Source of the DNA: DASVTR01 sp036387475
GTDB lineage: Bacteria > Acidobacteriota > Blastocatellia > Pyrinomonadales > Pyrinomonadaceae
Length of the DNA: 64,000 nt
Assembly: GCA_036387475.1 (NCBI GenBank)
Contig: DASVTR010000015.1
Location: 1 to 64,000, forward strand
Direction: 5' to 3'
Part shown: one piece after another, positions 1 to 7,911 of the stretch
Layout: each line of letters starts with the position of its first letter
Position numbering within the stretch: position 1 is the first letter of the stretch
Made by a program: the position numbers and the translations under genes
Notes under the pieces: model-generated
What the model saw: only the letters and a program-made list of their open reading frames with translations
Databases searched by the model: none
What the model was told of the DNA's origin: nothing

Positions 1-180
1 CCGCCCTCCGCGCCTTCCCGTGGAAGAAGTGATGAGTAATGAGTTAAAGCAATTGCTCGTCACTCAACACTCATTACCCATCACTTCTTTTCACAGTGGC
101 AGATTTCGGAGCGCAGTCACCGCTTACAGTTGCGCGGGCAGTGGCGGCTTTGCACCGCCTTCCCTGATCCGTCGCTCGTT
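1..180 (-). promoter_or_regulatory. Cobalamin riboswitch (3' part beyond window edge), with a heptamer-repeat hairpin as its variable arm
   Basis: Read on the minus strand, the order of conserved blocks is that of the B12 aptamer: GGGAAGGCGGTGC (about 165-153), CACTGCCCGCGCAACTGTAA (about 145-124), GCCACT (100-95) and GGGAAGGC (19-12). The B12 box that should follow lies left of the window. Between GCCACT and GGGAAGGC the family normally has a short variable hairpin; here 75 nt (94-20) fold into a long stem of heptamer repeats. The regulated gene lies off the left edge. The ABC ATPase gene ends at 187, just upstream of the switch on this strand. Block identity is seen in the sequence; function is inferred from the family. 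Confidence 0.82.
20..94. repeat. Heptamer inverted repeat, GTGATGA/GTAATGA subfamily, inside a riboswitch
   Basis: Left arm 23-45 carries AAGAAGTGATGAGTAATGAG. The complement of the right arm 67-90 reads AAGAAGTGATGGGTAATGAG, so the stem is nearly perfect. The unit is 7 bp (GTGATGA, GTAATGA, GTGTTGA, GTGACGA). The same heptamers recur at 50416-50503. Confidence 0.85.
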
Positions 181-186
181 TGTTGT

Positions 187-981
187 TTAAGATAGCCGGT
201 GCGCTTCATGCACCGGGGTGATGCGTGGCGCGCCCGTCAAAGGATGCGCGTCCACCAAAATCCGTATCGAGAAAATCTTTTCTAATAATTCAGGCGTCAG
301 CACTTCGCGCGGCGCACCCTTTGCCAGCACTCGCCCGTCTTTGACGAGCAGCAGTTGATCTGCAAACGCAGCGGCAAGATTCAGGTCGTGTGTGACGATG
401 ACAGCCGCCGTGCCTTTGCTATTGCAGCGCGCACGCACGAGCGCGAGCAGGCTGGCCTGATGGGCCAAGTCAAGGTTTGCGGTCGGCTCGTCCAGAAGGA
501 GAATGCCAGCTTCGGTCGCCAGCGCACGCGCGAGCACCGCGCGCTGACGCTCGCCGCCGGAAAGCTCATTCATCCGGCGTGCGCTGAAATCCTCCAACTC
601 CGTCTCGCTGAGCGCCGCTTGCGCCGTCTCCATATCAAGCTTTGTCTCCCATCCCCAGGCATTCGCGTTCGCCCACGCGTAGCGCCCGCCGAGCACAAAT
701 TCAAGCACCGTGACGGGGAAACGCAATTCCGCTTCCTGTGCGACGACCGCGATGCGCCGCGCAATTGTTCTGCGCGCAAAGGAGCGCAGGGGCTTGCCGT
801 CCATCAGGACTTCGCCGCGTGTAGGTTTGAGAGCGCCGTTTAAGGCACGCATCAGTGTTGATTTACCCGCTCCGTTTGGGCCAATGATGGCCGTCAACTG
901 TCCCTGCGCGGTGCGTAGCGACACGCCAGTCAAGACCTCGCGTGTTCCGTAGTTAACTGATAAATCGCGCGCTTCGAGCAT
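187..981 (-). CDS. btuD: ABC transporter ATP-binding protein, B12/heme/siderophore importer type
   Basis: The 264-aa cytoplasmic ATPase powers the importer formed with the permease and binding protein just upstream. Visible motifs in order are Walker A GPNGAGKST (about 34-42), the Q-loop VVAQEAEL, the signature LSGGERQ (about 141), Walker B ILLLDEPTANLD (about 161) and the H-loop VTHDL. It is the last gene of a minus-strand btuF-btuC-btuD operon and follows btuC by 2 nt. The family alone cannot separate cobalamin from heme or ferric siderophore; the cobalamin riboswitch upstream of the operon makes cobalamin or a cobinamide the likely cargo. Confidence 0.88.
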   Translation of the reverse strand: MLEARDLSVNYGTREVLTGVSLRTAQGQLTAIIGPNGAGKSTLMRALNGALKPTRGEVLMDGKPLRSFARRTIARRIAVVAQEAELRFPVTVLEFVLGGRYAWANANAWGWETKLDMETAQAALSETELEDFSARRMNELSGGERQRAVLARALATEAGILLLDEPTANLDLAHQASLLALVRARCNSKGTAAVIVTHDLNLAAAFADQLLLVKDGRVLAKGAPREVLTPELLEKIFSIRILVDAHPLTGAPRITPVHEAHRLS

Positions 982-983
982 CT

Positions 984-2060
984 CTAGCCTCTCCGCAGCA
1001 GGTAGATAAACAAGGGCGCTCCGATCAGCGCCGTAATCGCGCCGACGGGAAGCTCGCGCGGCGCGATGATGGTTCTCGCAACCGTATCGGCGACGATGAC
1101 GAAAAGGCCGCCCGCGAGCGCCGCCGCCGGTATCGCCACTCTGTTATCGCTGCCGAATGAAAGGCGCACCAGATGCGGAACGACGAGGCCGACGTAGCCG
1201 ACAGAGCCGGATGACGCAACAGACGCTCCGACCAACAGACTCGCCGCGAGAAAGACCATCAGCCGCACGCGCGTTACTTCAACTCCCAAATCAAAAGCGT
1301 CGCGCTCGCCGAGCATCAGCAGATTTAAGGAGCGCGCATTAAAAGTCAGCACCGCGCAGCCCGTCAGCGCCGCCAGCACGCTCAGGCCCAGCAAGGCGCT
1401 CGAAGTCCCCGAAAGGTCGCCGAGCAGCCAGAAGGTGAAGGAGCGAATACGCGTCGCATCCATCAATGTCGTGATAAAGACGATGGCCGACGAGAGAAAC
1501 GTCGTCACGATGACGCCCGCCAGAATCAATCGCTCCGGCGTTGCCCCGGTGCGCCCGCGTGCCAGCTGATAGACGGCGAAGGTCGCCACCAGCGCTCCTG
1601 CAAACGCCAGCACCGGACGCATCCATTCCCACGCGCCTTCTTCACCTGGGCCAAAGAAGACGAGCGCGATCATCGTTCCGACCGCAGCGCCGTTTGAGAC
1701 GCCGAGCAGATAGGGTTCGGCCAGCGGGTTTCTGAGCAACGCCTGATAAGCCGCGCCCGCCGCCGCCAGCGACGCGCCGACGGTTGCGGCCAGCAGGATA
1801 CGCGGCAGGCGTATGTCCAGCAGGATAGCTCGTTGCTGTGGCGTCAGGCCGCACGCCTCGCTCCCATTCGTCAAGAGCGCGCACAGCGTGGACGAAATAG
1901 GCAAACGCTGGCTGCCGATGATGGAAGCGATGACGACTGCGCAGAGCAGCACGAACAGCAGTATGAGGCAGACGACGAGCGTGCGCCGAAACGTAGAGCG
2001 TGCGCTGCCCGAAAGCTGCGCTTGTGTGGCTGTCTCGATTTTCTCACTGCCCTCTTTCAT
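984..2060 (-). CDS. btuC: FecCD-family permease of a B12 importer
   Basis: A 358-aa integral membrane permease with many hydrophobic helices, the first at about residues 27-50. Family hallmarks are RLPRILLAATVGASLAAAG and ALLRNPLAEPYLLG in the first third, and GYVGLVVPHLVR with GALPVG-like REL-PVGAITALIGAP at the C-terminus, the segments known to contact the ATPase. The start ATG overlaps the btuF stop codon by 4 nt (ATGA), so translation is probably coupled. Substrate is assigned from the riboswitch and from BtuF, not from the permease itself. Confidence 0.9.
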   Translation of the reverse strand: MKEGSEKIETATQAQLSGSARSTFRRTLVVCLILLFVLLCAVVIASIIGSQRLPISSTLCALLTNGSEACGLTPQQRAILLDIRLPRILLAATVGASLAAAGAAYQALLRNPLAEPYLLGVSNGAAVGTMIALVFFGPGEEGAWEWMRPVLAFAGALVATFAVYQLARGRTGATPERLILAGVIVTTFLSSAIVFITTLMDATRIRSFTFWLLGDLSGTSSALLGLSVLAALTGCAVLTFNARSLNLLMLGERDAFDLGVEVTRVRLMVFLAASLLVGASVASSGSVGYVGLVVPHLVRLSFGSDNRVAIPAAALAGGLFVIVADTVARTIIAPRELPVGAITALIGAPLFIYLLRRG

Positions 2061-3055
2061 TGCTTGAAAGCTTCCGGGTGTAGAACGCGTGCCATCTGTT
2101 CCAGACCTTCGACGAGGCGCGGGCCGGGGCGCGAAAGCAAGTCGCCGTTGATACGGTAAACTCGCCCACTTGTGGCCGCAGGGGATTTCGCCAGCGACGG
2201 GGCTGGCCTTCGGTTGCCCTCGTCCATAGAGCTATCAAAGGACAGGATGATGGCTTCGGGCTGTGTGGCGAGCGCGGCCTCGTCGCTGTAGCGCGGGAAA
2301 GCGCCGGGCACGTCCGCCGTGACGGATTCACCGCCCGCCCGTCGAATCAAGTCCGTCAGAAAAGCTTCGCGCCCGATGGTGTACAAAGGCGCGGCTGAGA
2401 CCTGATAAAAAACCCTGACAGGCTTGCTCGTCTTAACAGCCGCTTCGACGGTAGATGCGCGGGCGCGCAGGTCTTTAACCACTTGTTCAGCGCGCTCAGC
2501 CTCGTTGAGCAATTCACCCACAGACTTGATTGAGCGGAAAACGTCTTCGAGGCTGCGCGGGTCTGTGACGTAGACTGCGATTCCCTGCTCGTTCAGTTGG
2601 CGTGTGAAGGCTTCGAGTTGCGAAGCGGTGGAGACGAGGACGAGTTGCGGGCGGAGCGCGACGATGCGTTCGATGTTGGGCTGCATCGTATCGCCTATTT
2701 TCGTGACCTGTTTGGCTTCCTCAGGGTAATTGCAGTAGGTCGTGTTACCGACCAGACGACTGCCAGCGCCGACGGCGTAGACAATCTCCGTCAAATTCGG
2801 TGCGAGCGTGACGATGCGCTCCGGGCGAAGGGGAACGCTCACACGCCTGCCCGCTTCGTCTGTCACATCGCGCGTCTCGGCGGCTGTATTCTGCGGCGTG
2901 CCCGTCCCGCGTTGCGACGAGCAGGAGGCGGCCAGCAAGATGACGCAAGCGCAAACGACGAGCATGAACGCGCCGCGAAGTTTTAATTTTTTACTGAGAA
3001 GGTGGCCCAAAAGAAAAATCCCATCGCCTAAGCTCTTGAGCGCCTCTGGTTGCAA
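2057..3055 (-). CDS. btuF: Cobalamin-type periplasmic binding lipoprotein
   Basis: The periplasmic substrate-binding protein of the importer. A hydrophobic segment MLVVCACVILLAASC ends in a lipobox (LAASC), predicting lipid attachment at that Cys. The mature part has the family pattern RIVTLAPNLTEIVYAVG, then NYPEEAKQVTKIGD and ALRPQLVLVS. The open frame begins at a TTG at 3055, but no Shine-Dalgarno is seen there. A second TTG about 15 codons in, or the ATG at 2965, would give more ordinary signal peptides. The long leader to the left of 3155 is the riboswitch expression platform. C-terminus overlaps btuC by 4 nt. Confidence 0.85.
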   Translation of the reverse strand: MQPEALKSLGDGIFLLGHLLSKKLKLRGAFMLVVCACVILLAASCSSQRGTGTPQNTAAETRDVTDEAGRRVSVPLRPERIVTLAPNLTEIVYAVGAGSRLVGNTTYCNYPEEAKQVTKIGDTMQPNIERIVALRPQLVLVSTASQLEAFTRQLNEQGIAVYVTDPRSLEDVFRSIKSVGELLNEAERAEQVVKDLRARASTVEAAVKTSKPVRVFYQVSAAPLYTIGREAFLTDLIRRAGGESVTADVPGAFPRYSDEAALATQPEAIILSFDSSMDEGNRRPAPSLAKSPAATSGRVYRINGDLLSRPGPRLVEGLEQMARVLHPEAFKQ

Positions 3056-3154
3056 GAGGGCGACAGGCTTTGCGACGGGATTGTAGGGAGAAATCCGGCT
3101 GCGGCGGCCTGAACACCTTTACGCGAGGCGTTCTCTTAGGCTGCTGGAGCGTCA

Positions 3155-3335
3155 AAACGGGCAGGTCTCCTGGCTTGGAGAAAATTGAAAAAATGCTGTC
3201 AGTTAACGGAGGCCAAGCTCTCTCAAGCTTTACGCCGCAAACTGCTATTCTCCTCACAGTGGCGCGACCGCGCGGGATTCTCACCCGCTTCCCTATTCTC
3301 CCCGCCCAAAAGATTTTGAGCAGGACACCCGGACG
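3155..3335 (-). promoter_or_regulatory. Cobalamin riboswitch upstream of btuFCD
   Basis: On the minus strand the conserved blocks are GGGAAGCGGGTGAGAATCCC (about 3293-3274), CGCGCCACTGT (about 3265-3255) and the B12 box AAGCCAGGAGACCTGCCC (3176-3159). Their order matches the aptamer family. About 100 nt separate the B12 box from the TTG start of btuF. Binding of adenosylcobalamin is expected to repress the importer. A clear intrinsic terminator was not picked out, so control may be at translation. Confidence 0.9.
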
Positions 3336-3459
3336 CTACAAATTTGAAAGAACACTCGGCGAAAGCTGTCTTCGCCTGAACTGAAGTGCGGAAGTTATCA
3401 CAGGAGCAAGGTAAAAGTAAAAAGGTAAAGTCAAAAGTAGTGTCCGACATTCAGCAAAA

Positions 3460-3558
3460 CTCTGTGCATTCTCTGTGTCTCTGTCTCTCGGTGTTGAATC
3501 TTGTGTACGACAATCTCAACACTGCGGACACAGAGAACACGGAGGGGGCACAGAGAAA
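3460..3558. repeat. Inner heptamer inverted repeat, CTCTGTG subfamily
   Basis: The left arm contains CTCTGTGCATTCTCTGTGTC and ends in GTGTTGA. The right arm complements it with TCTCTGTG, TTCTCTGTGTC and GTGTTGA. The loop is about 20 nt (around 3498-3519). CTCTGTG is the recurring 7-mer. Confidence 0.8.
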
Positions 3559-3595
3559 GCTGAAATCAGGCTCGCCGCCAACCCCCGCCGCATCC

Positions 3596-3931
3596 GTGCA
3601 AAGTGATTTTGTGGCCTCGCAAAATGGTTTTGCAGGCGTGCAGAATGATTTTGCACGCCTGCACACCCGTCTGCGAGGCGTGCAAGGGCCGTTGTTGGGG
3701 CTGCAAAATGGTTCGGCAAGCTTGCAAAACCATTTTGCAGGCAGTGCAAGTGCTTGTGCAGGGGGCGCAGGCGGCCTTGCAGACGTACAGAATCGTTTTG
3801 CAAGCTCGCAAAACCATTCTGCAGCCTTGCAAAACCGAATTGCAGCCCTGCAAAACCACTTTGCAGCGTCGCAGAATGGTTTTGCGGGCGTGCAAAGTGG
3901 TTTTGCGGGGGTGCAGAGGGCGCTGGCGCTG
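3596..3931. repeat. Tandem array of 16 palindromic 21-bp units
   Basis: The array is 336 nt, 16 units of 21 nt with essentially no length slippage. The core of the best units is the 17-nt palindrome TGCAAAACCATTTTGCA or its near relatives (TGCAAAAYSRTTTTGCA), followed by a 4-nt GC-rich spacer. Units 4, 5, 8, 9 and 16 have diverged, whereas units 1-3, 6, 7 and 10-15 are close to consensus. A period of 21 bp is two helical turns, so every unit faces the same side of the helix. Confidence 0.85.
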
Positions 3932-4019
3932 TGCATTCTCGCTTTTGCCTTTTTACTTTTGCCCTTTGCCCTGTAAGATTGCGCGCTGATTCAAAATTTC
4001 GGAGGAGTATTCTTTCAGG

Positions 4020-5066
4020 ATGATTAAGACTGTCGAATGGACGAGCGAAGGCGTGCGGATGATTGACCAGCGCTTGCTGCCGACCGAAGAGAAATATCTG
4101 ATGCTGCGCTCGTATGAAGAGGTGGCGGAAGCGATTAAGAAGATGGTCGTGAGGGGCGCTCCGGCCATTGGCGTCTCCGCCGCGATGGGCCTTGCGCTCG
4201 GCGCAAAGCAATCGGTCGGAACAAGCGTCGCCGACCTCGAATATGATTTCGATTACATGTGCGAGGTAATGGCTGCGACCCGTCCGACCGCCGTCAATCT
4301 CTTCTGGGCCATAGAGCGAATGCACGCAGTCTTGCGCCGAGCGAAGGAGCAGACCGATGATGTTGAAGCGGTCAAGAATCTGCTCGTTAAGGAAGCGCAG
4401 GCGATCTTCAGCGAAGATTTGGAGTCGAATCGCGCGATGGGCCGCTTCGGCGGCGAGTTGATTCCAGACAATTCGACTGTGCTGACGCATTGCAACGCTG
4501 GCGCGCTCGCCACCGCCGGAGATTACGGCACGGCGCTCGGCGTCATACGCGGCGCACGCGACGCAGGCAAACGCGTCGCCGTCATCGCAGACGAGACGCG
4601 TCCCTTCCTGCAAGGAGCGCGCCTCACAGCCTGGGAATTGAACAAGGACGAAATTCCGGTGACGCTAATCACGGACAACATGGCCGGCCACGTCATGAAG
4701 CAGGGACAGGTCGATGCAGTCGTCGTCGGCGCAGACCGCATCGCCGCCAACGGCGACACAGCCAACAAGATAGGCACTTACATGGTGGCCGTCCTCGCAC
4801 GCCAGCACGAGATTCCCTTCTACGTCGCCGCGCCGATTTCGACCATCGACCTCACGCTCTCAACTGGCGAAGAAATTCCCATCGAAGAACGCGACACTTC
4901 GGAAGTGACGCACATACGCGAACAACAACTTGCGCCCGAAGGTATCAACGTGCAGAACCCTGCCTTCGATGTCACACCGAACGAGTTTATCACCGCCATC
5001 ATCACCGACAGGGGCGTGGCGCGTGCTCCATTCAAGGAGAGTTTGCGCCGGATGGTCGAAGCTTAG
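4020..5066 (+). CDS. mtnA: S-methyl-5-thioribose-1-phosphate isomerase
   Basis: This 348-aa cytoplasmic enzyme of methionine salvage converts 5-methylthioribose-1-phosphate to 5-methylthioribulose-1-phosphate. It matches the eIF2B-related family in length and motifs: RGAPAIGVSAAMGLALG near residue 45, THCNAGALAT near 157, ADETRPFLQGARLTAWEL near 195 and VVGADRIAANGDTANKIGT near 240. The catalytic Cys is in HCNAG and the Asp in GADRIA. GGAGGAG lies 12 nt before the ATG. No other salvage-pathway gene is adjacent. The 21-bp palindromic array ends about 90 nt upstream of the start codon and could influence its promoter. Confidence 0.95.
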   Translation: MIKTVEWTSEGVRMIDQRLLPTEEKYLMLRSYEEVAEAIKKMVVRGAPAIGVSAAMGLALGAKQSVGTSVADLEYDFDYMCEVMAATRPTAVNLFWAIERMHAVLRRAKEQTDDVEAVKNLLVKEAQAIFSEDLESNRAMGRFGGELIPDNSTVLTHCNAGALATAGDYGTALGVIRGARDAGKRVAVIADETRPFLQGARLTAWELNKDEIPVTLITDNMAGHVMKQGQVDAVVVGADRIAANGDTANKIGTYMVAVLARQHEIPFYVAAPISTIDLTLSTGEEIPIEERDTSEVTHIREQQLAPEGINVQNPAFDVTPNEFITAIITDRGVARAPFKESLRRMVEA

Positions 5067-5213
5067 AGCGGAAAATGATTGGAGCGAGTTTCGTTGATAG
5101 TGCCGGGGAATTTTTCAGGAATCGAGTTTGGTAGCTATTGACTCGTCAACGGATTTAGCATAGAAAGATTGCACCCATTTGTTATCTTAAATTTTGACGG
5201 AGGAACATTCTCG

Positions 5214-5372
5214 ATGGCTGACGAAAACGACAAGAATATTTGTAAGCATCCGGCGTGTAGCTGCCCCGTAGAGAAGGGCCAGAAGTATTGCAGCCCGACC
5301 TGTCAGGGCGCTGGCGATACGATGCAGATTGATTGCGACTGCGGACACTCTGCCTGTAGCGGAGATTTTTAA
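5214..5372 (+). CDS. Small Cys-rich metallothionein-like protein
   Basis: A 52-aa protein with ten Cys and two HP/GH His motifs: CKHPACSCPV, YCSPTC and CDCGHSAC. The spacing resembles the cyanobacterial/bacterial metallothionein (SmtA) family, which binds Zn or Cd through Cys and His in the cytoplasm. A longer in-frame start exists at 5169, but GGAGGA sits 10 nt before the ATG at 5214, and the homologous part starts there. It follows mtnA by about 150 nt and is probably transcribed from its own promoter. No ArsR/SmtB-type regulator is seen next to it. Confidence 0.8.
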   Translation: MADENDKNICKHPACSCPVEKGQKYCSPTCQGAGDTMQIDCDCGHSACSGDF

Positions 5373-5406
5373 GCGCGGCGAGATTCGTAGCTTTCAGCGG
5401 TTTTTC

Positions 5407-5478
5407 AAAAGCTGTCGTGACACGAGTAGCTCTTACAGCCTCAAAGGCCAGCGGCGCTGCTCGTGTCCGCAGCTTTTT
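5407..5478. terminator. Bidirectional terminator-like inverted repeat
   Basis: AAAAGCTG and GACACGAG on the left pair with CTCGTGTC and CAGCTTTTT on the right, with a loop of about 30 nt. T or A runs lie on both outer sides. It sits between the convergent metallothionein and galE genes, where a shared terminator is expected. Confidence 0.6.
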
Positions 5479-5537
5479 CTTCAAGCGCTCGCCAAAAGAT
5501 GTTGGGCCAGCATCGTTGTCATGCCAAGCCTTTCGCC

Positions 5538-6494
5538 TCACCGGTTGAAGCGGCTCTGACGCCACCATTCCATCGTCGAACGCAAGCCCTCTTCTAATCC
5601 TACGCGCGGCTCGTAGCCCAGTAGAGCGCGTGCCTGCGTGATGTCTGCGAGGCTATGGCGCACATCCCCTACGCGCGGCGGCCTGTATTCGGCCTGCACA
5701 TCGGTGCGGCCCGTAATTGTTTTCAGCACGCTTAAAAGTTCATTGAGCGTCGTCCGCTCGCCGTTGGCGATGTTGATAACGTGGCCGACGCCGCTTGTTG
5801 TTTCAGCCGCGCGCATGTTGGCGGCGACGACGTTGGCGATATAAGTAAAGTCGCGCGATTGCTCGCCGTCGCCGAAGATAACTGGCTGTTGATTACTGAG
5901 CAGCGCGCTGATGAAGCGCGAGATGACGCCGGAATACTGCGAGCTTGGGTCTTGCCGTGGGCCAAAGACGTTGAAGTAGCGCAGGCTGACGGTTTCGAGA
6001 TTGTAGACGCGGTTGAAGACCTGGCAATAGTATTCGCCGACGAGCTTTGCGACGGCGTAGGGCGAGAGCGGTTCGGGGCGCATCTCTTCTTTCTTCGGCA
6101 AGGTGGGCTGGTCGCCGTAGGCAGAGCTTGAAGCAGCGTAGACGACGCGCCTGACACCGCGTTCGCGCGCCGCCGCGAGCAGCGTAAATGTTCCATCCAC
6201 ACACGCCACGTGCGTTTCTTTTGGATTGTCTACAGAGCGCGGGACGGATGGAATCGCCGCTTGATGAAAAACCAGTTCGACATCTTCGAGAGCGCGCCGC
6301 GTCGCCGCCTCGTCCGCGAGACTGGCGTTGACGAAGTCAATTTCTCCACCTATCTCTTCAAGATTCTCACGATGCCCGGTTGAAAGGTCGTCAATCACGC
6401 GGACGCGCGCGCCGCCCTCGGCCAGCGCCGAAGCCAGGTGTGAGCCGATAAAGCCCGCGCCGCCCGTGACGAGTACGATTCCTGATAGACTCAT
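5538..6494 (-). CDS. galE: UDP-glucose/GlcNAc 4-epimerase family protein
   Basis: A 318-aa NAD-dependent SDR sugar-nucleotide epimerase. The Rossmann motif GGAGFIGSH is at residues 11-19, the catalytic Ser region is AASSSAYGD (about 122), and YAVAK (about 145) gives the Tyr/Lys pair. It also has the family motif SLRYFNVFGPRQDP. It is downstream of ugd on the same strand, separated by a heptamer repeat element, which fits a shared role in making UDP-sugars for surface polysaccharide or LPS. Substrate choice between Glc/Gal and the N-acetyl forms cannot be settled from sequence alone. Confidence 0.85.
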   Translation of the reverse strand: MSLSGIVLVTGGAGFIGSHLASALAEGGARVRVIDDLSTGHRENLEEIGGEIDFVNASLADEAATRRALEDVELVFHQAAIPSVPRSVDNPKETHVACVDGTFTLLAAARERGVRRVVYAASSSAYGDQPTLPKKEEMRPEPLSPYAVAKLVGEYYCQVFNRVYNLETVSLRYFNVFGPRQDPSSQYSGVISRFISALLSNQQPVIFGDGEQSRDFTYIANVVAANMRAAETTSGVGHVINIANGERTTLNELLSVLKTITGRTDVQAEYRPPRVGDVRHSLADITQARALLGYEPRVGLEEGLRSTMEWWRQSRFNR

Positions 6495-6498
6495 AACA

Positions 6499-6605
6499 AC
6501 AGGAGTCAGGAGTCAGAAGTCAGAAGCAAAGAAAATCAGAATAAAATAAAAGCGGTTTCCGCCCTATCTTCTGACCTCTGGATTCTGACTTCTGACTCCT
6601 GCCTT
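6499..6605. repeat. Heptamer inverted repeat, TCAGAAG/TCAGGAG subfamily
   Basis: The left arm has GGAGTCAGGAGTCAGAAGTC, and the right arm complements GGAGTCAGAAGTCAGAA. The middle holds AAAAGCGGTTTCCGCC, shared in related form with 16017-16112 and 44913-45015. It begins next to the ugd stop codon and ends just before the galE start. Confidence 0.85.
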
Positions 6606-7903
6606 TACCTTCCTACTCCAACATAATCGAAGCCAAGCTCGCGCAAGCTGTCGGGTTCGTAGATATTGCGGAGGTCTGCAATTCTGGGGCTGCGCATCAG
6701 GCTGCGGACGCGCTCCATGTTGAGCGCGCGAAACTGATTCCACTCGGTCATGAAAACAAGCGCGTCAGCGCCCGTCACGGCGGCGTATTCGTCTTCCGCA
6801 TAAGTGATTTTGGGAAGCACCTTCGCCGCTTCCTGCATGGCTACGGGGTCGTATGCGCGCACCTTCGCGCCGCGCTCGACGAGGCCACGAATAATATCTA
6901 TCGAGGGAGCTTCGCGCATGTCGTCTGTCTCCGGCTTGAACGAGAGTCCGAGCACGGCGATGGTTTTGTCCTCTAAACCGCCGACGAGTTTCTCAATCTT
7001 CGGCAACATCATTTCGCGCTGCCTCCGATTGACTTCGATAACGGCGTCAACAATCAGCGAATCGCTCTTGAACTGGCGCGCGACCGCAGACAGTGCGCGC
7101 GTGTCCTTCGGAAAACAGGAGCCGCCAAAGCCCGGCCCCGGATGCAGGAATTTTGAGCCGATGCGCCTGTCCATGCCGATGCCGCGCGCCACGTCGTGAA
7201 CGTCGCAGCCTATCCGGTCGCAGAGATTCGCAATCTCGTTGATGAAAGAAATCTTGGTGGCGAGAAAAGCGTTGGCGGCATACTTGATAACCTCCGCCGC
7301 TTCGAGAGAAGTTGTGACGAAAGGCGTCTCGATCAGATAGAGCGGGCGGTAGAGGTCGCGCATGATGGCGATGGCCTCTTCATCACGACTGCCGATGACA
7401 ACGCGGTCTGGCCGCATGAAATCGTCAATCGCCGCGCCCTCACGCAGGAACTCCGGATTGGAGACAATGCCGAAGTTGTTCTGTTTCTTCTGATGCTCGC
7501 GTATCAATTGGCGCAGGTGCTCGCCCGTGCCGACGGGAACGGTGGATTTCGTGACGATCACTTTGTAGCCGTTCATGTGCTCGGCGATGGAGCGCGCCGC
7601 CGCTTCGATATGAGCAAGGTCGGCTGAGCCGTCTTCCTTTGGTGGTGTGCCGACGGCCAGAAAAATGACCAGCGCTTGTTCGACAGCCGCCTTGATGTCG
7701 GTGGTGAAACGCAAGCGCCCGGCCTGTATGTTCTTCGCGACTAGCTGTTCGAGGCCGGGTTCATAGATGGGGATAATACCGTCTGAGAGGCGGGCGATCT
7801 TACTTGCGTCAACGTCCACACAGGTCACGTCAACACCGAACTCGGCGAAGCACGCGCCGGTGACCAGTCCGACGTAGCCGGAGCCAATAACTGCAATGTG
7901 CAT
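6605..7903 (-). CDS. ugd: UDP-glucose 6-dehydrogenase
   Basis: A 432-aa NAD-dependent enzyme that oxidises UDP-glucose to UDP-glucuronate. It has the N-terminal Rossmann motif GSGYVGLVTGACFAE (7-21), the central dimer helix with EAAEVIKYAANAFLATKISF, the catalytic Cys block GFGGSCFPKD (about 256-265), and the C-terminal domain with LGLSFKPETDDMREAPS. Length is typical. It is the first gene of a ugd-galE pair on the minus strand. Two inverted repeats lie upstream of its start (7912-7974 and 7990-8035). Confidence 0.95.
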   Translation of the reverse strand: MHIAVIGSGYVGLVTGACFAEFGVDVTCVDVDASKIARLSDGIIPIYEPGLEQLVAKNIQAGRLRFTTDIKAAVEQALVIFLAVGTPPKEDGSADLAHIEAAARSIAEHMNGYKVIVTKSTVPVGTGEHLRQLIREHQKKQNNFGIVSNPEFLREGAAIDDFMRPDRVVIGSRDEEAIAIMRDLYRPLYLIETPFVTTSLEAAEVIKYAANAFLATKISFINEIANLCDRIGCDVHDVARGIGMDRRIGSKFLHPGPGFGGSCFPKDTRALSAVARQFKSDSLIVDAVIEVNRRQREMMLPKIEKLVGGLEDKTIAVLGLSFKPETDDMREAPSIDIIRGLVERGAKVRAYDPVAMQEAAKVLPKITYAEDEYAAVTGADALVFMTEWNQFRALNMERVRSLMRSPRIADLRNIYEPDSLRELGFDYVGVGR

Positions 7904-7911
7904 TCTTTAAT

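Larger units (their letters stand above)
3404..3973. repeat. Composite repeat locus: outer inverted repeats around an inner inverted repeat and a 21-bp array
   Basis: The left arm (3404-3440) contains GGTAAAAGTAAAAAGGTAAA. The right arm (3941-3973) complements it as GGCAAAAGTAAAAAGGCAAA, so 18 of 20 positions match. The arms themselves are roughly heptameric. Inside lie an inner inverted repeat (3460-3558) and the palindromic array (3596-3931). The locus fills the gap between divergent btuF and mtnA, and ends 46 nt before the mtnA start. Several frames are open on both strands because the period is a multiple of three; I treat all of them as non-coding. Confidence 0.75.

Noticed and set aside
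355..843. A 162-codon frame antisense to the ABC ATPase
   Set aside because: Shadow of the btuD gene; no recognisable domain.
3596..3931. CRISPR array
   Set aside because: The units are contiguous 21-bp tandem repeats without unique spacers, and no cas gene is present. The same applies to 60649-61200.
3386..3976. A 196-codon plus-strand frame rich in FAGVQNDFA-type repeats
   Set aside because: The array is open in several frames on both strands, there is no signal peptide or good ribosome site, and the drift is symmetrical about the palindrome rather than codon-like.
3516..4613. A 365-codon minus-strand open frame across the 21-bp array and mtnA
   Set aside because: Half of it is antisense to the well-supported mtnA gene; the other half is open only because the repeat period is a multiple of three.
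4490..5134. A 214-codon Arg/His-rich frame overlapping mtnA in another frame
   Set aside because: Composition is typical of a shifted frame and mtnA is certain.
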